In this document: positions 33,208 to 41,748 of the stretch, in pieces
Layout: every line of letters begins with the position of its first letter
How positions within the stretch are numbered: the first letter of the stretch is position 1
Assembly: GCF_039536325.1 (NCBI RefSeq)
Contig: NZ_BAAAYO010000013.1
Span: 62,001-126,000 of the forward strand
DNA length: 64,000 bases
Source: Paenibacillus_AB hodogayensis
Lineage (GTDB): Bacteria; Bacillota; Bacilli; Paenibacillales; NBRC-103111
Direction: 5' to 3'
Made by a program: the position numbers and the translations under genes
The notes under the pieces: generated by a model
Told to the model about the DNA's origin: nothing
Seen by the model: the letters and a program-made list of their open reading frames with translations, nothing else
Database searches by the model: none

Positions 33208-33961
33208 CGAAGTTCCCTCCCAGCACGCTGAGCGCGTCGAGTATTTGTTGGAAGAACGCCTGCCGGTTCGTCCCCCGGCGAATTTCCGAGAACAGCTTGC
33301 CGTCCTTGATAAAGACGATGCGGCGGCAATAACTCGCGGCGAAAGGATCGTGGGTGACCATAAGAATAGTCGTTCCCTGCTCCTCGTTCAGACGGCGCAG
33401 CGATTCCATCGCGTCTTTGGCCGCCTTCGAGTCCAGGTTGCCGGTCAGTTCGTCGGCCAACACGATTGCGGGCTCATGAATGATCGCCCGGGCGATCGCG
33501 GCCCGCTGCTGCTGTCCGCCGGACACCTCGTAAGTCCGCTTGTCCAGAATGTGCGCGATCCCCAGCACTTCGGCGAGCTCCTTAACCTTGCGCTCGATGT
33601 CCGCCACTTTCACATTGTCCAGCACGAGCGGAAGGACGATATTCTCCTTGATCGACAACGTCTCGAGCAGATTGAAGTCCTGAAAAATAAATCCCAGCTT
33701 GCGGCGCCGGAACAACGCCAGCTCTTTGTTCCGCAGCAGACTCGGATCGATGCCGTTCACCTCGATGCGGCCCGATGTAGGCCGGTCGATCGTCGACAGC
33801 AGGTTGAGCAGCGTTGTTTTGCCGCTGCCGGACGGCCCCATCACGCCCACAAACTCTCCCGCCTCGACCTCCAAATCGAAATGATCCAGCGCCCGGTAAG
33901 TCACGTTGCTTTGCTTCGTACCGTATATTTTCGATAGCGCCTGCGCCTTCAAGACGTTCAT
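33179..33961 (-). CDS. BceA-type ABC transporter ATPase
   Basis: A 260-residue ATPase partner of the BceB-type permease. Walker A GPSGSGKTT (42-50), signature VSGGQQQR (146-153) and Walker B IVLADELTGNLD (166-177) are present. Leu172 replaces the Pro that is almost invariant in the DEPT motif of this family; the catalytic Glu171 is kept. ATG 33961 has GGAGGAGTGG directly upstream; the frame continues 27 codons further without a site. The gene lies 313 bases beyond the small divergent gene and is followed by the permease gene with a 29-base overlap. A BceR-type operator candidate is at 34067. Confidence 0.92.
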   Translation of the reverse strand: MNVLKAQALSKIYGTKQSNVTYRALDHFDLEVEAGEFVGVMGPSGSGKTTLLNLLSTIDRPTSGRIEVNGIDPSLLRNKELALFRRRKLGFIFQDFNLLETLSIKENIVLPLVLDNVKVADIERKVKELAEVLGIAHILDKRTYEVSGGQQQRAAIARAIIHEPAIVLADELTGNLDSKAAKDAMESLRRLNEEQGTTILMVTHDPFAASYCRRIVFIKDGKLFSEIRRGTNRQAFFQQILDALSVLGGNFDDVANARQE

Positions 33962-34066
33962 TGCCACTCCTCCAATAGGTGCAAGTAATAGATTTTCTAT
34001 TCGTAGTGTATCCGAACGGCCGGGGCGGCAGCTATCGATCAACCTTTCATTCCGCGGGAGCGAAGC

Positions 34067-34080
34067 TTACAGTTTTGTCA
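34067..34080 (-). promoter_or_regulatory. Candidate BceR-type operator upstream of bceAB
   Basis: TTACA-GTTT-TGTCA is an inverted repeat with one mismatch between the arms (TTACA and TGACA), the kind of site bound by Bce-type response regulators. It is 106 bases before the BceA start. A possible -10, TACACT, lies 57 bases downstream on the minus strand (34005-34010). It also lies upstream of the small plus-strand gene and could affect both. Confidence 0.45.
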
Positions 34081-34142
34081 CTTTTCCTTTGCTCGGCAAG
34101 CAAAAAAATACGGCTTTCCCCGTACGTCAAGCAAAGATTCCG

Positions 34143-34170
34143 TTTGCACAGCAGGCAAATATGGTATACT
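34143..34170 (+). promoter_or_regulatory. Promoter of the small Cys-rich gene
   Basis: TTTGCA (34143-34148), 16 bases, then TATACT (34165-34170), about 100 bases before ATG 34274. Confidence 0.55.
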
Positions 34171-34273
34171 AGTAAACGTCCCATACAAAGCCGAACCCTC
34201 CTGCCGGCCGTTATTCGAACGTCCGCTAGCCGGGCCGCTTTGCGCCAGACCATTCAAACTTTAGGGTGATCGC

Positions 34274-34537
34274 ATGCATCAATTTTACGTAACAGACCTT
34301 CAAAAGTCGGATACCAACGAAAAGCTGGGTCTTCACCAGTTTTTGGTCACATTCTCCGACAAGACGAAGTGCCGGATTTTTTACGAGAAAAATCCCGACT
34401 GGAAGATCAGCAGCATTACGCGGCTACTGTCCGTTCCTTGTCCCATCTGCCGCAGAGACTACTATTGCAATTGTCTGGATCGGTTCACCGATGAAATCCA
34501 TCAGGAAGTCCAAGACAGCGGGCTGCTACCGGAGTAA
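34274..34537 (+). CDS. Small Cys-rich protein inside the Bce locus
   Basis: An 87-residue soluble protein of unknown function. The only motif is the cluster CPICRRDYYCNC near residues 56-67, four Cys that could bind zinc or form a redox site. The N-terminal half is mixed alpha/beta in character and the C-terminus is acidic. ATG 34274 has AGGGTGATC upstream, a -10/-35 pair at 34143 and a terminator starting at its stop codon, so it is a complete independent transcription unit. It lies between bceAB and bceRS in the opposite direction. No known Bce accessory protein was recognised in it; small immunity or sensor roles are possible but unsupported. Confidence 0.75.
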   Translation: MHQFYVTDLQKSDTNEKLGLHQFLVTFSDKTKCRIFYEKNPDWKISSITRLLSVPCPICRRDYYCNCLDRFTDEIHQEVQDSGLLPE

Positions 34538-34559
34538 GAGGGCCCTGCCCTCTTCCTTT
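34536..34559 (+). terminator. Terminator of the small Cys-rich gene
   Basis: AAGAGGGC pairs perfectly with GCCCTCTT over a 3-base loop, followed by CCTTTT; the left arm overlaps the TAA stop. Confidence 0.75.
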
Positions 34560-34646
34560 TGCACCCCCTCCCGCCGTTGACTCGCTACCCGCGATCGCGT
34601 GCAGGTCCCTCCCCCTCAAATGCGCCTCACGGCACTTCCTTTTCTT

Positions 34647-35711
34647 CTAGCTTAACCGTCGCAATCCGGCGTGCCGCGCTAGGCTCAGCGTGACCTCGGT
34701 GCCTTCGCCGAGCGAAGACGCGATGTCCAGCCGATGCCCGAGCCGGTCGCACACCTGCTTCGCCAAGTACAGCCCCATGCCGGTCGATTCTCCGGTTTTT
34801 CTGCCATTCTCTCCGGTGAAAAAAGCGTGAAATACGCGCGGAAGCTCGTGTTCGGCTATGCCGATGCCCTCGTCCTTGACGACGATCCGGCAAAATTCGT
34901 CCGACTCCTCAACCTTGACCGTAAGCGTCTTCGCGCCATCCTTCGGCTTGGAATATTTGATCGCGTTCGTCACTAACTGATTCAGCACGAAGCGCAGCCA
35001 TTTCTCGTCCGTCTCCGCCCATATGCGTTCGCCAGCGGCTTCCACCTTCGGGAACAGACGATAGCGAATGCACGCTTTTTTGTGCTCGTTAATAACGGAG
35101 CGCACCTCCCCGATCAGTTCCACCCGCTTGCTGTGCAAATCCAGCTCGAATTTCTCCAATCTCGCCGTATGCAGCATCATATCCAGCCCATGCGCCAGCC
35201 GCTCGTTCTCCTCTTGAACGCTGGCGGCCAGCCGCTTCGTTTCCCCGTTCGCCGTCTGATCGGCCTGCTGGGTCAATAAGCCAATGACCGATACCGGCGT
35301 CTTCATCTGATGCACCCACTGTCGGACGAACGTTTGATGCTGCTCCTGCTGCTGCATGTACTGCTCCAGCCGTTCGATATATTTGCCGTATTGGGCTTGC
35401 AGCAGCGTCTGCATCGCCTGCTGCTCCCGGGTGGCCGCTTCTTGGAGGCCGACCGCGTCATCCAGATTCATCCCGTTCTGAAGCAGGCGGTCCAACTGCC
35501 GGTAGAACGGGCGGCAGCGTACATAATCGATCAGCAGGCAGACCGTTAAACCTACGATGGACAGCAAACCGGCATACAGCAAAACATCGAGGCCAAGCGC
35601 CGAACGCTGCGCGCTCAATTCCAGCTGGATGACGAGCACCACGAGCAGCAGATTAAATAAATAAATGACAATGTAGCCGAGCCGGTCGGCGAGAAAACGG
35701 TTGAATGTCAC
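34647..35711 (-). CDS. BceS-type intramembrane-sensing histidine kinase
   Basis: A 354-residue sensor kinase. Two N-terminal membrane helices (about 15-35 and 42-62) have almost no loop between them, the hallmark of intramembrane-sensing kinases that receive their signal from a BceAB-type transporter. The phosphorylated His lies in QWVHQMKTPVS (near residue 136); the N box QLVTNAIKYS, G1 KDEGIGIAEHEL and STGMGLYLAK complete the ATPase domain. The start is GTG 35711, which overlaps the response-regulator stop (GTGA) and follows GGAGGGACG. It phosphorylates the adjacent regulator. Its presumed transporter, bceAB, is downstream on the same strand beyond the small divergent gene. Confidence 0.9.
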   Translation of the reverse strand: MTFNRFLADRLGYIVIYLFNLLLVVLVIQLELSAQRSALGLDVLLYAGLLSIVGLTVCLLIDYVRCRPFYRQLDRLLQNGMNLDDAVGLQEAATREQQAMQTLLQAQYGKYIERLEQYMQQQEQHQTFVRQWVHQMKTPVSVIGLLTQQADQTANGETKRLAASVQEENERLAHGLDMMLHTARLEKFELDLHSKRVELIGEVRSVINEHKKACIRYRLFPKVEAAGERIWAETDEKWLRFVLNQLVTNAIKYSKPKDGAKTLTVKVEESDEFCRIVVKDEGIGIAEHELPRVFHAFFTGENGRKTGESTGMGLYLAKQVCDRLGHRLDIASSLGEGTEVTLSLARHAGLRRLS

Positions 35712-36415
35712 GGCACGTCCCTCCAGGAAACGAGCAGCCGATAGCCTTGTCCGCGCACCGTATCGACAGCCTTGTCGATCCCGATCTCTTCCAGCTTGCG
35801 GCGTACCCGGGTCACGTTTACGTTGAGCGTATTGTCGTCGACGAACGTCACGTCGTCCCACAGCGCTTCGAGCAGCTGCTCCCTCGTGGCGATCTCCCCG
35901 GGCCGCTTCATCAGCTCTTCCGCCAGCTTCGTCTCGTTGCGGCTCAGCTCCGCTCGCCTGCCGTCCCACTCCAGCGTTCCTTTGGCGCGATCCAGCGTCA
36001 AGCCCTCCACCTCGATCCGATCGGATGCGGTCACGGAGACAGAGGCGTATTCGCCGTACGCGCGGCGCAGCGCCCCTTTCACTTTGGCCATCACGACTTC
36101 CAGGTGAAACGGCTTCGTTATATAATCGTCCCCGCCGTTCTCGATCGCCATCACTTGATCCATCTCGCCTACCCGAGCGGACAGGAACAGAATGGGCACG
36201 TTAGATATCGTGCGGATTTGCCTGCACCAATAAAACCCGTCATACTGCGGCAAATTAATGTCGATCAGCACCAGATGCGGCTCGAGCTCGGCGAACGTCT
36301 GCTTCACATTGCGGTAATCGCTCGCACGAACGGATGCATAGCCGTACTTGTCCAAATAGCTGCCGAGAATCGCGGCAATTTTATCATCATCCTCGACGAT
36401 CATGATCGTATACAT
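35708..36415 (-). CDS. BceR-type response regulator (OmpR family)
   Basis: A 235-residue regulator. The receiver domain (1-118) has the acidic pocket EDDD near residues 8-11, the phosphorylated Asp in LVLIDINLPQYDG (near 52), and the Lys in DDYITKPF (near 101). A winged-helix OmpR/PhoB DNA-binding domain follows (about 130-230; TREQLLEALWDDVTFVDDNTLNVNVTRVRRKL-like, ending VRGQGYRL). The ATG follows GGAGGGGAG. A good sigma-A promoter overlaps the terminator of the upstream glycosyltransferase gene. The first gene of the bceRS operon; it should activate bceAB. Confidence 0.92.
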   Translation of the reverse strand: MYTIMIVEDDDKIAAILGSYLDKYGYASVRASDYRNVKQTFAELEPHLVLIDINLPQYDGFYWCRQIRTISNVPILFLSARVGEMDQVMAIENGGDDYITKPFHLEVVMAKVKGALRRAYGEYASVSVTASDRIEVEGLTLDRAKGTLEWDGRRAELSRNETKLAEELMKRPGEIATREQLLEALWDDVTFVDDNTLNVNVTRVRRKLEEIGIDKAVDTVRGQGYRLLVSWRDVP

Positions 36416-36450
36416 ACGTCTTCGCTCCCCTCCGACTGTCCGATGCCTCC

Positions 36451-36479
36451 ATTATACAAATTCGCAAGCCTTGCGCCAA
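36451..36479 (-). promoter_or_regulatory. Sigma-A promoter of the bceRS operon
   Basis: TTGGCG (36474-36479), exactly 17 bases, then TATAAT (36451-36456) on the minus strand, about 36 bases before the ATG. The -35 box lies in the T-tract of the preceding terminator. Confidence 0.75.
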
Positions 36480-36498
36480 AACGGGCAATAAGCCCGTT
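36476..36498 (-). terminator. Terminator of the glycosyltransferase gene
   Basis: AACGGGC pairs with GCCCGTT over a 5-base loop and TT follows; it begins two bases past the stop codon. Confidence 0.7.
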
Positions 36499-36500
36499 CG

Positions 36501-37958
36501 CTAGGAAACGGGCTCGCTGGTGCTTACGTCGGGCGGCTTCCGTCTGAACCCTCCGGCCAGAACGGATAGGCCGAAGCCCGCCAGTATGAAGACGCACGGG
36601 AATATATCGTACCGGTACCGGGTTTGCACCTCGATGACAAGATGAAGCGCCGCGTAACCAAGCAGCAGAAGCACAAGCAGCGAGGCTTCCGCCGACGCGC
36701 CCCGAACGGCGATCAACGTAGCGGCGACCAGACCGAGAAAGGCCAGGAGCACGTATTCAATCCGCTCGCTTCGGATCAGCTTCCCCCGTAGCTCTGGACG
36801 ATCCTGATCGGGCATGCTCCACATCGGAGCGGAGTCGTCCCCACCCCACATCGTCTTCGCTTTGCTGACGAGCAGCGCGGCAACCTGCCTTTTGTCCGCC
36901 AATCGTTCCTTCACCAGCTCCAACTCGAGCCGGTTGCGCTCCTCTCCGATCGGCACCTGCTGCACGAGCACCGTATCGTCGTAAGACCAGCCGCCGTTGG
37001 TCGCCGGATTGAGACCGACGACGAATTTCCAGTACGGCTCCCGGCTCTCCAGCGGATACGGCGTGACGCCCGTCTGGACGAGCGCCGCGCCGGCCGCCTG
37101 CTGCACAAGCCAATAGACGGCAAGCAGACCGACGCATTTGGCAGCCAAAGCGGGCCACCTCCGTTCGCGGATACCGGGTACAAGCAGGAACAATACCGCA
37201 TAGACGATAAAACCGACCAGGAAAAAGCTGCCGAGCGGCCTCATCAGATTCGCCAAGCCGAAGCACAACCCGGCCAACAGCCAATCGGTCTTCCCGGAGA
37301 AGCGACGGCGCATGACGACGAACAGGCCGAGAACATAAAAGAACACCGAAATATGCTGATTCGTCAGCACCGAGCACATCAGAATGTTCGGCACGTACAG
37401 CGCGTACAGCAGCGCCGCGCCCTTGGCTGAGGTTTCGCCGAACGCCCTGACGGCCATTCCGTATATTACAAGCAGCGTTCCGAGCTGAAACAAGATCTGG
37501 AACGATTGCAGCACAAGCAGCGACGGGCCGAACAGCTTGATGACCAGCGCCTCATACAAGGCGAAACCGATCTGATACGTCCAGCGCGTAAAGTACTCAT
37601 TCGTTCCGAACGAAAAATCGCCGGCGGCCGCGCTCAGCGCAGCTTCGTGCATATCGAGAAAGTCCGACACCGGCGGCGTATCCGCATTCAGCACCCACAG
37701 AAGCCGCAACCCGGCCGCCAGCAGCACGATGACCGTTAGCGATACGGCGCGGCCCGCATAGCGGCCGAGCACAAACGCAAGCAGCACCGAGACGGCGAGC
37801 GCCACGATCCCCAGCAGAACGATCGTCCCCGCCGATTCGAAGAAATTCGCGGTATTCTGATACGCATACGCCAGCATCCAGCCGAACAACGCAAAGCCGC
37901 ATACGGCCAGCAGCCGCGACAACTGCCTTTCTCCCCACCCGTAACGCCCTGTCTCCAA
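36501..37958 (-). CDS. Membrane glycosyltransferase, GT39/PMT-like
   Basis: A 485-residue integral membrane protein with about eleven helices. Between the first helices lies SDFLDMHEAALSAAAGDFSFGTNEYF (residues about 98-123), an extracytoplasmic loop with the Asp-rich start typical of polyprenyl-phosphate-sugar dependent (GT-C, PMT/ArnT-like) enzymes. A second large loop after helix nine includes LNPATNGGWSYDDTVLVQQ. Such enzymes transfer sugars to cell-envelope glycans or proteins. The start is TTG 37958 with AAGGAAGAAC upstream; no ATG is near. It is flanked by a terminator on its 3' side and by 190 bases upstream, so it is probably monocistronic. The acceptor is unknown. Confidence 0.82.
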   Translation of the reverse strand: METGRYGWGERQLSRLLAVCGFALFGWMLAYAYQNTANFFESAGTIVLLGIVALAVSVLLAFVLGRYAGRAVSLTVIVLLAAGLRLLWVLNADTPPVSDFLDMHEAALSAAAGDFSFGTNEYFTRWTYQIGFALYEALVIKLFGPSLLVLQSFQILFQLGTLLVIYGMAVRAFGETSAKGAALLYALYVPNILMCSVLTNQHISVFFYVLGLFVVMRRRFSGKTDWLLAGLCFGLANLMRPLGSFFLVGFIVYAVLFLLVPGIRERRWPALAAKCVGLLAVYWLVQQAAGAALVQTGVTPYPLESREPYWKFVVGLNPATNGGWSYDDTVLVQQVPIGEERNRLELELVKERLADKRQVAALLVSKAKTMWGGDDSAPMWSMPDQDRPELRGKLIRSERIEYVLLAFLGLVAATLIAVRGASAEASLLVLLLLGYAALHLVIEVQTRYRYDIFPCVFILAGFGLSVLAGGFRRKPPDVSTSEPVS

Positions 37959-38094
37959 CGTGTTCTTCCTTTCCTGGAGGGGCGCTGCCCCGCCTCCGAC
38001 GTATCCTTTACCGCTATCTTAATCAATCGGGAAGCGAGGCGCAAATCCTTTTTCCCCATATTGGCCTCTGACCGACGGTTGTCTATTGGGATAA

Positions 38095-38130
38095 AACGAA
38101 AAACAGGCCAACCAAACACTCTGGCTGACC
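38095..38130 (-). terminator. Terminator of the LplABC-type operon
   Basis: On the minus strand GGTCAGCCA pairs with TGGTTGGCC (two G-T pairs), loop GAGTGTT, followed by TGTTTTTCG. Confidence 0.75.
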
Positions 38131-38149
38131 CAAACGGATAGGTTATGTT

Positions 38150-39028
38150 TTAACCTTTGATGGCCCCGATCATAACCCCTTTGACGAAATACTTTTGCAG
38201 GAACGGATACAGCAGCAGGATGGGAAGAGTTGCCACGATAATCGTCGCGTATTTGATCGTCTCCCCGATCGGCATTTTATCGCCGCCTCCGACCCCCGTC
38301 ATCATGGAATCGGTACTGTTGGTGATCAAGATTTCCCGCAAAATCAGCTGAAGCGGGTACAAGTCCCTCGTCCGCAAGTAAATCAGGGCGTTAAACCACG
38401 AGTTCCAGTGACCGACCCCGTAGAACAAAATCATGACCGCCACCACGGGCATCGACAACGGAAGCACGATGCGGAACAGAATGGTGAAATCGTTGGCTCC
38501 GTCCAGCTTGGCCGATTCCTCCAGACTAACCGGTATGGCCTGGAAAGAGGTGCGCATAATGATCAGGTTGTAGGCGCTCATCGCGCTCGGAATGATCAGC
38601 GCCCAACGGCTGTCCAGCATGCCGAGGTTGTTGACGAGCAAGTAGGTCGGAATAAGGCCGCCGCTGAAAAACATCGTGAATACGATCATGAACATGATCG
38701 GGTTTTTCCACATGACCTGCTGCCGCGACAGCGCGTAGGCGCCGAGCGAGGTCATCAGAATGTTGAGCGCCGTGCCAATAACGACATAGAACAAGGTATT
38801 CGCATAACCGGTCAGGATCGAAGGGTTGGCGAATACGAGCTTATACGCCTCTAGGTTGAAGCCGTGCGGAAACCAGATCAAGCCGCGCAACTGCACCACC
38901 CAGGAAGGATCGCTCAAGGAGGCGAAGAGGACGTACAGAAACGGATAGATCGTCACGATGGACAACCCGATCATAAATACGGCATTGGCCGCGTCAAACG
39001 TGCGTTCTCCCAGACTGCGATGATTCAT
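38150..39028 (-). CDS. Carbohydrate ABC transporter permease, LplC/YtcP-like
   Basis: A 292-residue permease with six membrane helices. The CUT1-family loop EESAKLDGANDFTILFRIVLPLS (near residue 180) contacts the ATPase. The segments SLSDPSWVVQLRGLIWFPHGFNLEAYK and MGIFGGLIPTYLLV-like MFFSGGLIPTYLLVNNLGML identify the LplC/YtcP subgroup common in Paenibacillus. The ATG at 39028 follows GGAGGAACG. It ends the operon and lies 14 bases after the LplB-like gene. No ATPase gene is present, as usual for this subgroup, which shares an MsmX-type ATPase. Confidence 0.92.
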   Translation of the reverse strand: MNHRSLGERTFDAANAVFMIGLSIVTIYPFLYVLFASLSDPSWVVQLRGLIWFPHGFNLEAYKLVFANPSILTGYANTLFYVVIGTALNILMTSLGAYALSRQQVMWKNPIMFMIVFTMFFSGGLIPTYLLVNNLGMLDSRWALIIPSAMSAYNLIIMRTSFQAIPVSLEESAKLDGANDFTILFRIVLPLSMPVVAVMILFYGVGHWNSWFNALIYLRTRDLYPLQLILREILITNSTDSMMTGVGGGDKMPIGETIKYATIIVATLPILLLYPFLQKYFVKGVMIGAIKG

Positions 39029-39042
39029 GAACGTTCCTCCTC

Positions 39043-40008
39043 CTACCAGAGCTTCGTATCGCTCGTGCGCCGGCTGATCGTGTTGGCCGCAATGAGCAAA
39101 ATAAAGTTAATGATCGAGTTGAACAGACCGACCGCCGCGCTGTAGCTGAAGTTGGACTCCAGAATCCCTTTGCGGTATACGAATGTGCCGATGACGTCGG
39201 CCGTTTCGTAGGTCGTGCTGTTGTACAGCAGCAATATTTTCTCCGTACCGACCGACATCAGGTTGCCCATCTGCAGGATCAGCAAGATGATGACCGTCGG
39301 CATAATGCCGGGAAGCGTGATATGCATCGTCTGCTTCCAGCGCGAAGCCCCGTCCACCTTCGCGGCCTCGTAGAGCGAAGGATCGATGCCGGACATGGCG
39401 GACAAGTAGATGATCGAGCCCCAGCCGACGCTCTGCCAAATGTTCGAGGAGACGAATACCGTCCGGAACCAGCTGCTTTCCCCGAGAAAGGCGATCGGAT
39501 CGATGCCGAAGAAACCCATCACAATATTAATCAGGCCGTCGCGGGACAGGAAATCGACCATCATACCGGCGATAACGACTACCGAGATGAAGTGCGGCAT
39601 GTAGGTAACCGTCTGAACCGCACGCTTGAACAAATTGCTGCGTATCTCGTTTAGCAGAAGCGCCAGAATAATCGGCGCCGGAAAACCAAACAGCAACTCG
39701 TAGAAGCTGAGCAGCAGCGTATTGCGCAGCAGCCGCCAAAAGTAATAGCTGCCGAAAAAACTCTCGAAGTGCTGGAAGCCGACCCATGGGCTATCCCACA
39801 AGCCGAGTCCCGGCGAGAAGTCCTTGAAGGCGATCTGAAGCCCGTACATCGGCACGTAGTAAAAAACGATGTAATAGGCTACAACCGGAACGAGCATCAA
39901 GTAAACGTACTTGTTCAATTTCAAATCGCGTCTGGCGCGATACTTGAAGGCGTTCTTGTCGACCTCGGGCTTCGGGGGACCCGACTTTTCTTTCGTGACT
40001 ACAGACAT
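39043..40008 (-). CDS. Carbohydrate ABC transporter permease, LplB-like
   Basis: A 321-residue permease with six helices after a basic cytoplasmic N-terminus of about 30 residues. LplB-subgroup landmarks are YVPMYGLQIAFKDFSPGLG (near residue 52) and the ATPase loop YEAAKVDGASRWKQTMHITLPG (near 217). The start has AGGAGGGCTCGT upstream. It partners with the LplC-like permease 14 bases downstream and follows the binding-protein gene after a gap of 108 bases containing a strong hairpin. The sugar is probably an oligosaccharide, judging only by family. Confidence 0.92.
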   Translation of the reverse strand: MSVVTKEKSGPPKPEVDKNAFKYRARRDLKLNKYVYLMLVPVVAYYIVFYYVPMYGLQIAFKDFSPGLGLWDSPWVGFQHFESFFGSYYFWRLLRNTLLLSFYELLFGFPAPIILALLLNEIRSNLFKRAVQTVTYMPHFISVVVIAGMMVDFLSRDGLINIVMGFFGIDPIAFLGESSWFRTVFVSSNIWQSVGWGSIIYLSAMSGIDPSLYEAAKVDGASRWKQTMHITLPGIMPTVIILLILQMGNLMSVGTEKILLLYNSTTYETADVIGTFVYRKGILESNFSYSAAVGLFNSIINFILLIAANTISRRTSDTKLW

Positions 40009-40062
40009 ACGAGCCCTCCTCAGTGTCGTTATCGGTATGCGTGGCGGACGACGGACGCCTTC

Positions 40063-40090
40063 CCGGGCGCGGGATTCTCCCGACGCCCGG
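40063..40090 (-). other. Intercistronic hairpin between binding-protein and permease genes
   Basis: CCGGGCG and CGCCCGG enclose CGGGA/TCCCG, a stem of about 12 bp with a 3-base loop and one bulge, and no T-run. It parallels the hairpin at 18132 in the peptide operon and probably stabilises the binding-protein message. Confidence 0.6.
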
Positions 40091-40116
40091 ATCGCGCCCA
40101 GACGCGAGCGATCTCG

Positions 40117-41748
40117 TTATTTCCGGTTATTGTAACGGTCAAGCGCTGCTTGTCTCGCTTTGATCGCCTCGTCGATGCCCATGCTCTTGATCGTCTGCAC
40201 GAACTTGTCGTAGTTGGCCAGCGGCTCTGAACCCATAATGAACTTGTTGACCATTTCGTCGCGATACGTTTTGACGTCGTTCATGATCGAAGCAGTCTTC
40301 GAGCTTTCGTCCGCAGTCAGCGTGATCGGAGGCATTACCTTGGAATGATCCGCGCCCATCCACGCTTTTTGCGCGTCGCGCTGCTCCGGCATTGTGAAGT
40401 ATTGCTCGATGTAGCGTTTGTCCTGTACGATCGGACCGCTCCAGCTCGCGATGAAATATTTCGCCATCGCTTGCGTGATCGGCAATTTGTCCGGGTTGTT
40501 CAAAATCGTGTCCGTATATTTCGGATAGCCGTTATCGAGCTTGTAGCTTTGCCCTTCGATACCGAAGTTGAAGAGCATGTGGCCTTCTTGACCGTATTTG
40601 TAGTCGAGCCATTTTACGATTTCCTCCGGATTTTTCGCCGTCGCCGAGATGGCGGCGCCGAGACCGGTGAACGGCAGCGTATATTGACCGAGCGCCTTGT
40701 CGCCTTCCTTCAGCACCGGATAAGGAGCGCCGACGAGAGCGAAGTTCGGATTGTTCGGCTGGGCGAGCGTCGTATACCGCCCGATGCCGCTGCCTGCGTA
40801 GGCGGAAAACGAACCTACTTGGCTGCCTGTCACTTTGGCGTCCTTCAGCTTGCCGTCGGTCGTAGCATAATCTCTATCAATCAAGCCTTCCTTGTACCAT
40901 TTGTTCATCGTCGTCAAAAACTCTTTGTATTGCGGCTCGATCGGGCCATATTTCACTTTCCCGTTTTCTTGGAAGAAGTCCGCGGTGATGCCCCATGCTC
41001 CGACGAAGAGATGGTTCATATCGGTTTCGTTCTCCGGATTGATCGTGTACGTATACGGAATTTCGTCCTTCTTGTTGTTGCCGTTCGGGTCGCCATCGCG
41101 GAAAGCCGTCAGCACTTTCTCCCAATCGGCGATCGTTTTGGGCACCTGAAGGTTCAACTTATCCAGCCAGTCTTTGCGCAGCGCCGGTCCGTTCACGCTC
41201 GACAGCAGCGGGTCCCCGAGCAGGAACGGCATGACATAAATGTTGCCCTCGTCCGTCGTGATCATTTTGCGGAATTCCGGATTATCCTTCAGTACTTTGG
41301 TCAAGTTCGGCGCATTCTTCTCGATCAGTTCGTTCAACCGGATAATCCGCTTCTCTTTAATGAGACTGTCGGCTCCCTTCGGAGCGGCGTTCCAGCCGTA
41401 TTCAATGACGTCCGGCAGCTTGCCGGAGGCCAGCATCAGGTTGAATTGGTCTTTTTCCTGACCGGTCGGCGGATGCTGGAACTCGACCTTCGTTCCGGTT
41501 ACTTTCTCCAGTTCCTTATAGGCAGCTATTTCATTGTAGCTTTTCATGGTGACCGCTGCGTTCGGGTTCAAACTGACCCAATAAGTAAGCGATTTCGGAT
41601 AGGCTGCTTCCTTCACTTCCGTACCGGTCCCCGGTGACGGATTCGCCGTATTCGGCGATTCTTCCTTGCCGCCGCATGCCGCGAGCAGCGCGACCATAAG
41701 GGATGCGACCACAGCCGTAGATGTAAGCACTCTCATTTTTTTGACCAT
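40117..41748 (-). CDS. Carbohydrate ABC transporter substrate-binding lipoprotein, LplA/YtcQ-like
   Basis: A 543-residue extracellular lipoprotein. The signal peptide ends LLAACGG with the lipid-anchored Cys near residue 23, followed by a Gly/Thr/Ser linker. The long size, the start SLTYWVSLNPNAAVTMKSYNEIAAYKELEKVTG and the segment GWNAAPKGADSLIKEKRIIRLN are typical of the LplA group of family-1 binders. ATG 41748 is preceded by GGGAGGGTCAACAAGGAT; the 17-codon extension of the frame would spoil the signal peptide. It is the first gene of the transporter operon, downstream of the sensor/regulator gene on the same strand. Confidence 0.92.
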   Translation of the reverse strand: MVKKMRVLTSTAVVASLMVALLAACGGKEESPNTANPSPGTGTEVKEAAYPKSLTYWVSLNPNAAVTMKSYNEIAAYKELEKVTGTKVEFQHPPTGQEKDQFNLMLASGKLPDVIEYGWNAAPKGADSLIKEKRIIRLNELIEKNAPNLTKVLKDNPEFRKMITTDEGNIYVMPFLLGDPLLSSVNGPALRKDWLDKLNLQVPKTIADWEKVLTAFRDGDPNGNNKKDEIPYTYTINPENETDMNHLFVGAWGITADFFQENGKVKYGPIEPQYKEFLTTMNKWYKEGLIDRDYATTDGKLKDAKVTGSQVGSFSAYAGSGIGRYTTLAQPNNPNFALVGAPYPVLKEGDKALGQYTLPFTGLGAAISATAKNPEEIVKWLDYKYGQEGHMLFNFGIEGQSYKLDNGYPKYTDTILNNPDKLPITQAMAKYFIASWSGPIVQDKRYIEQYFTMPEQRDAQKAWMGADHSKVMPPITLTADESSKTASIMNDVKTYRDEMVNKFIMGSEPLANYDKFVQTIKSMGIDEAIKARQAALDRYNNRK

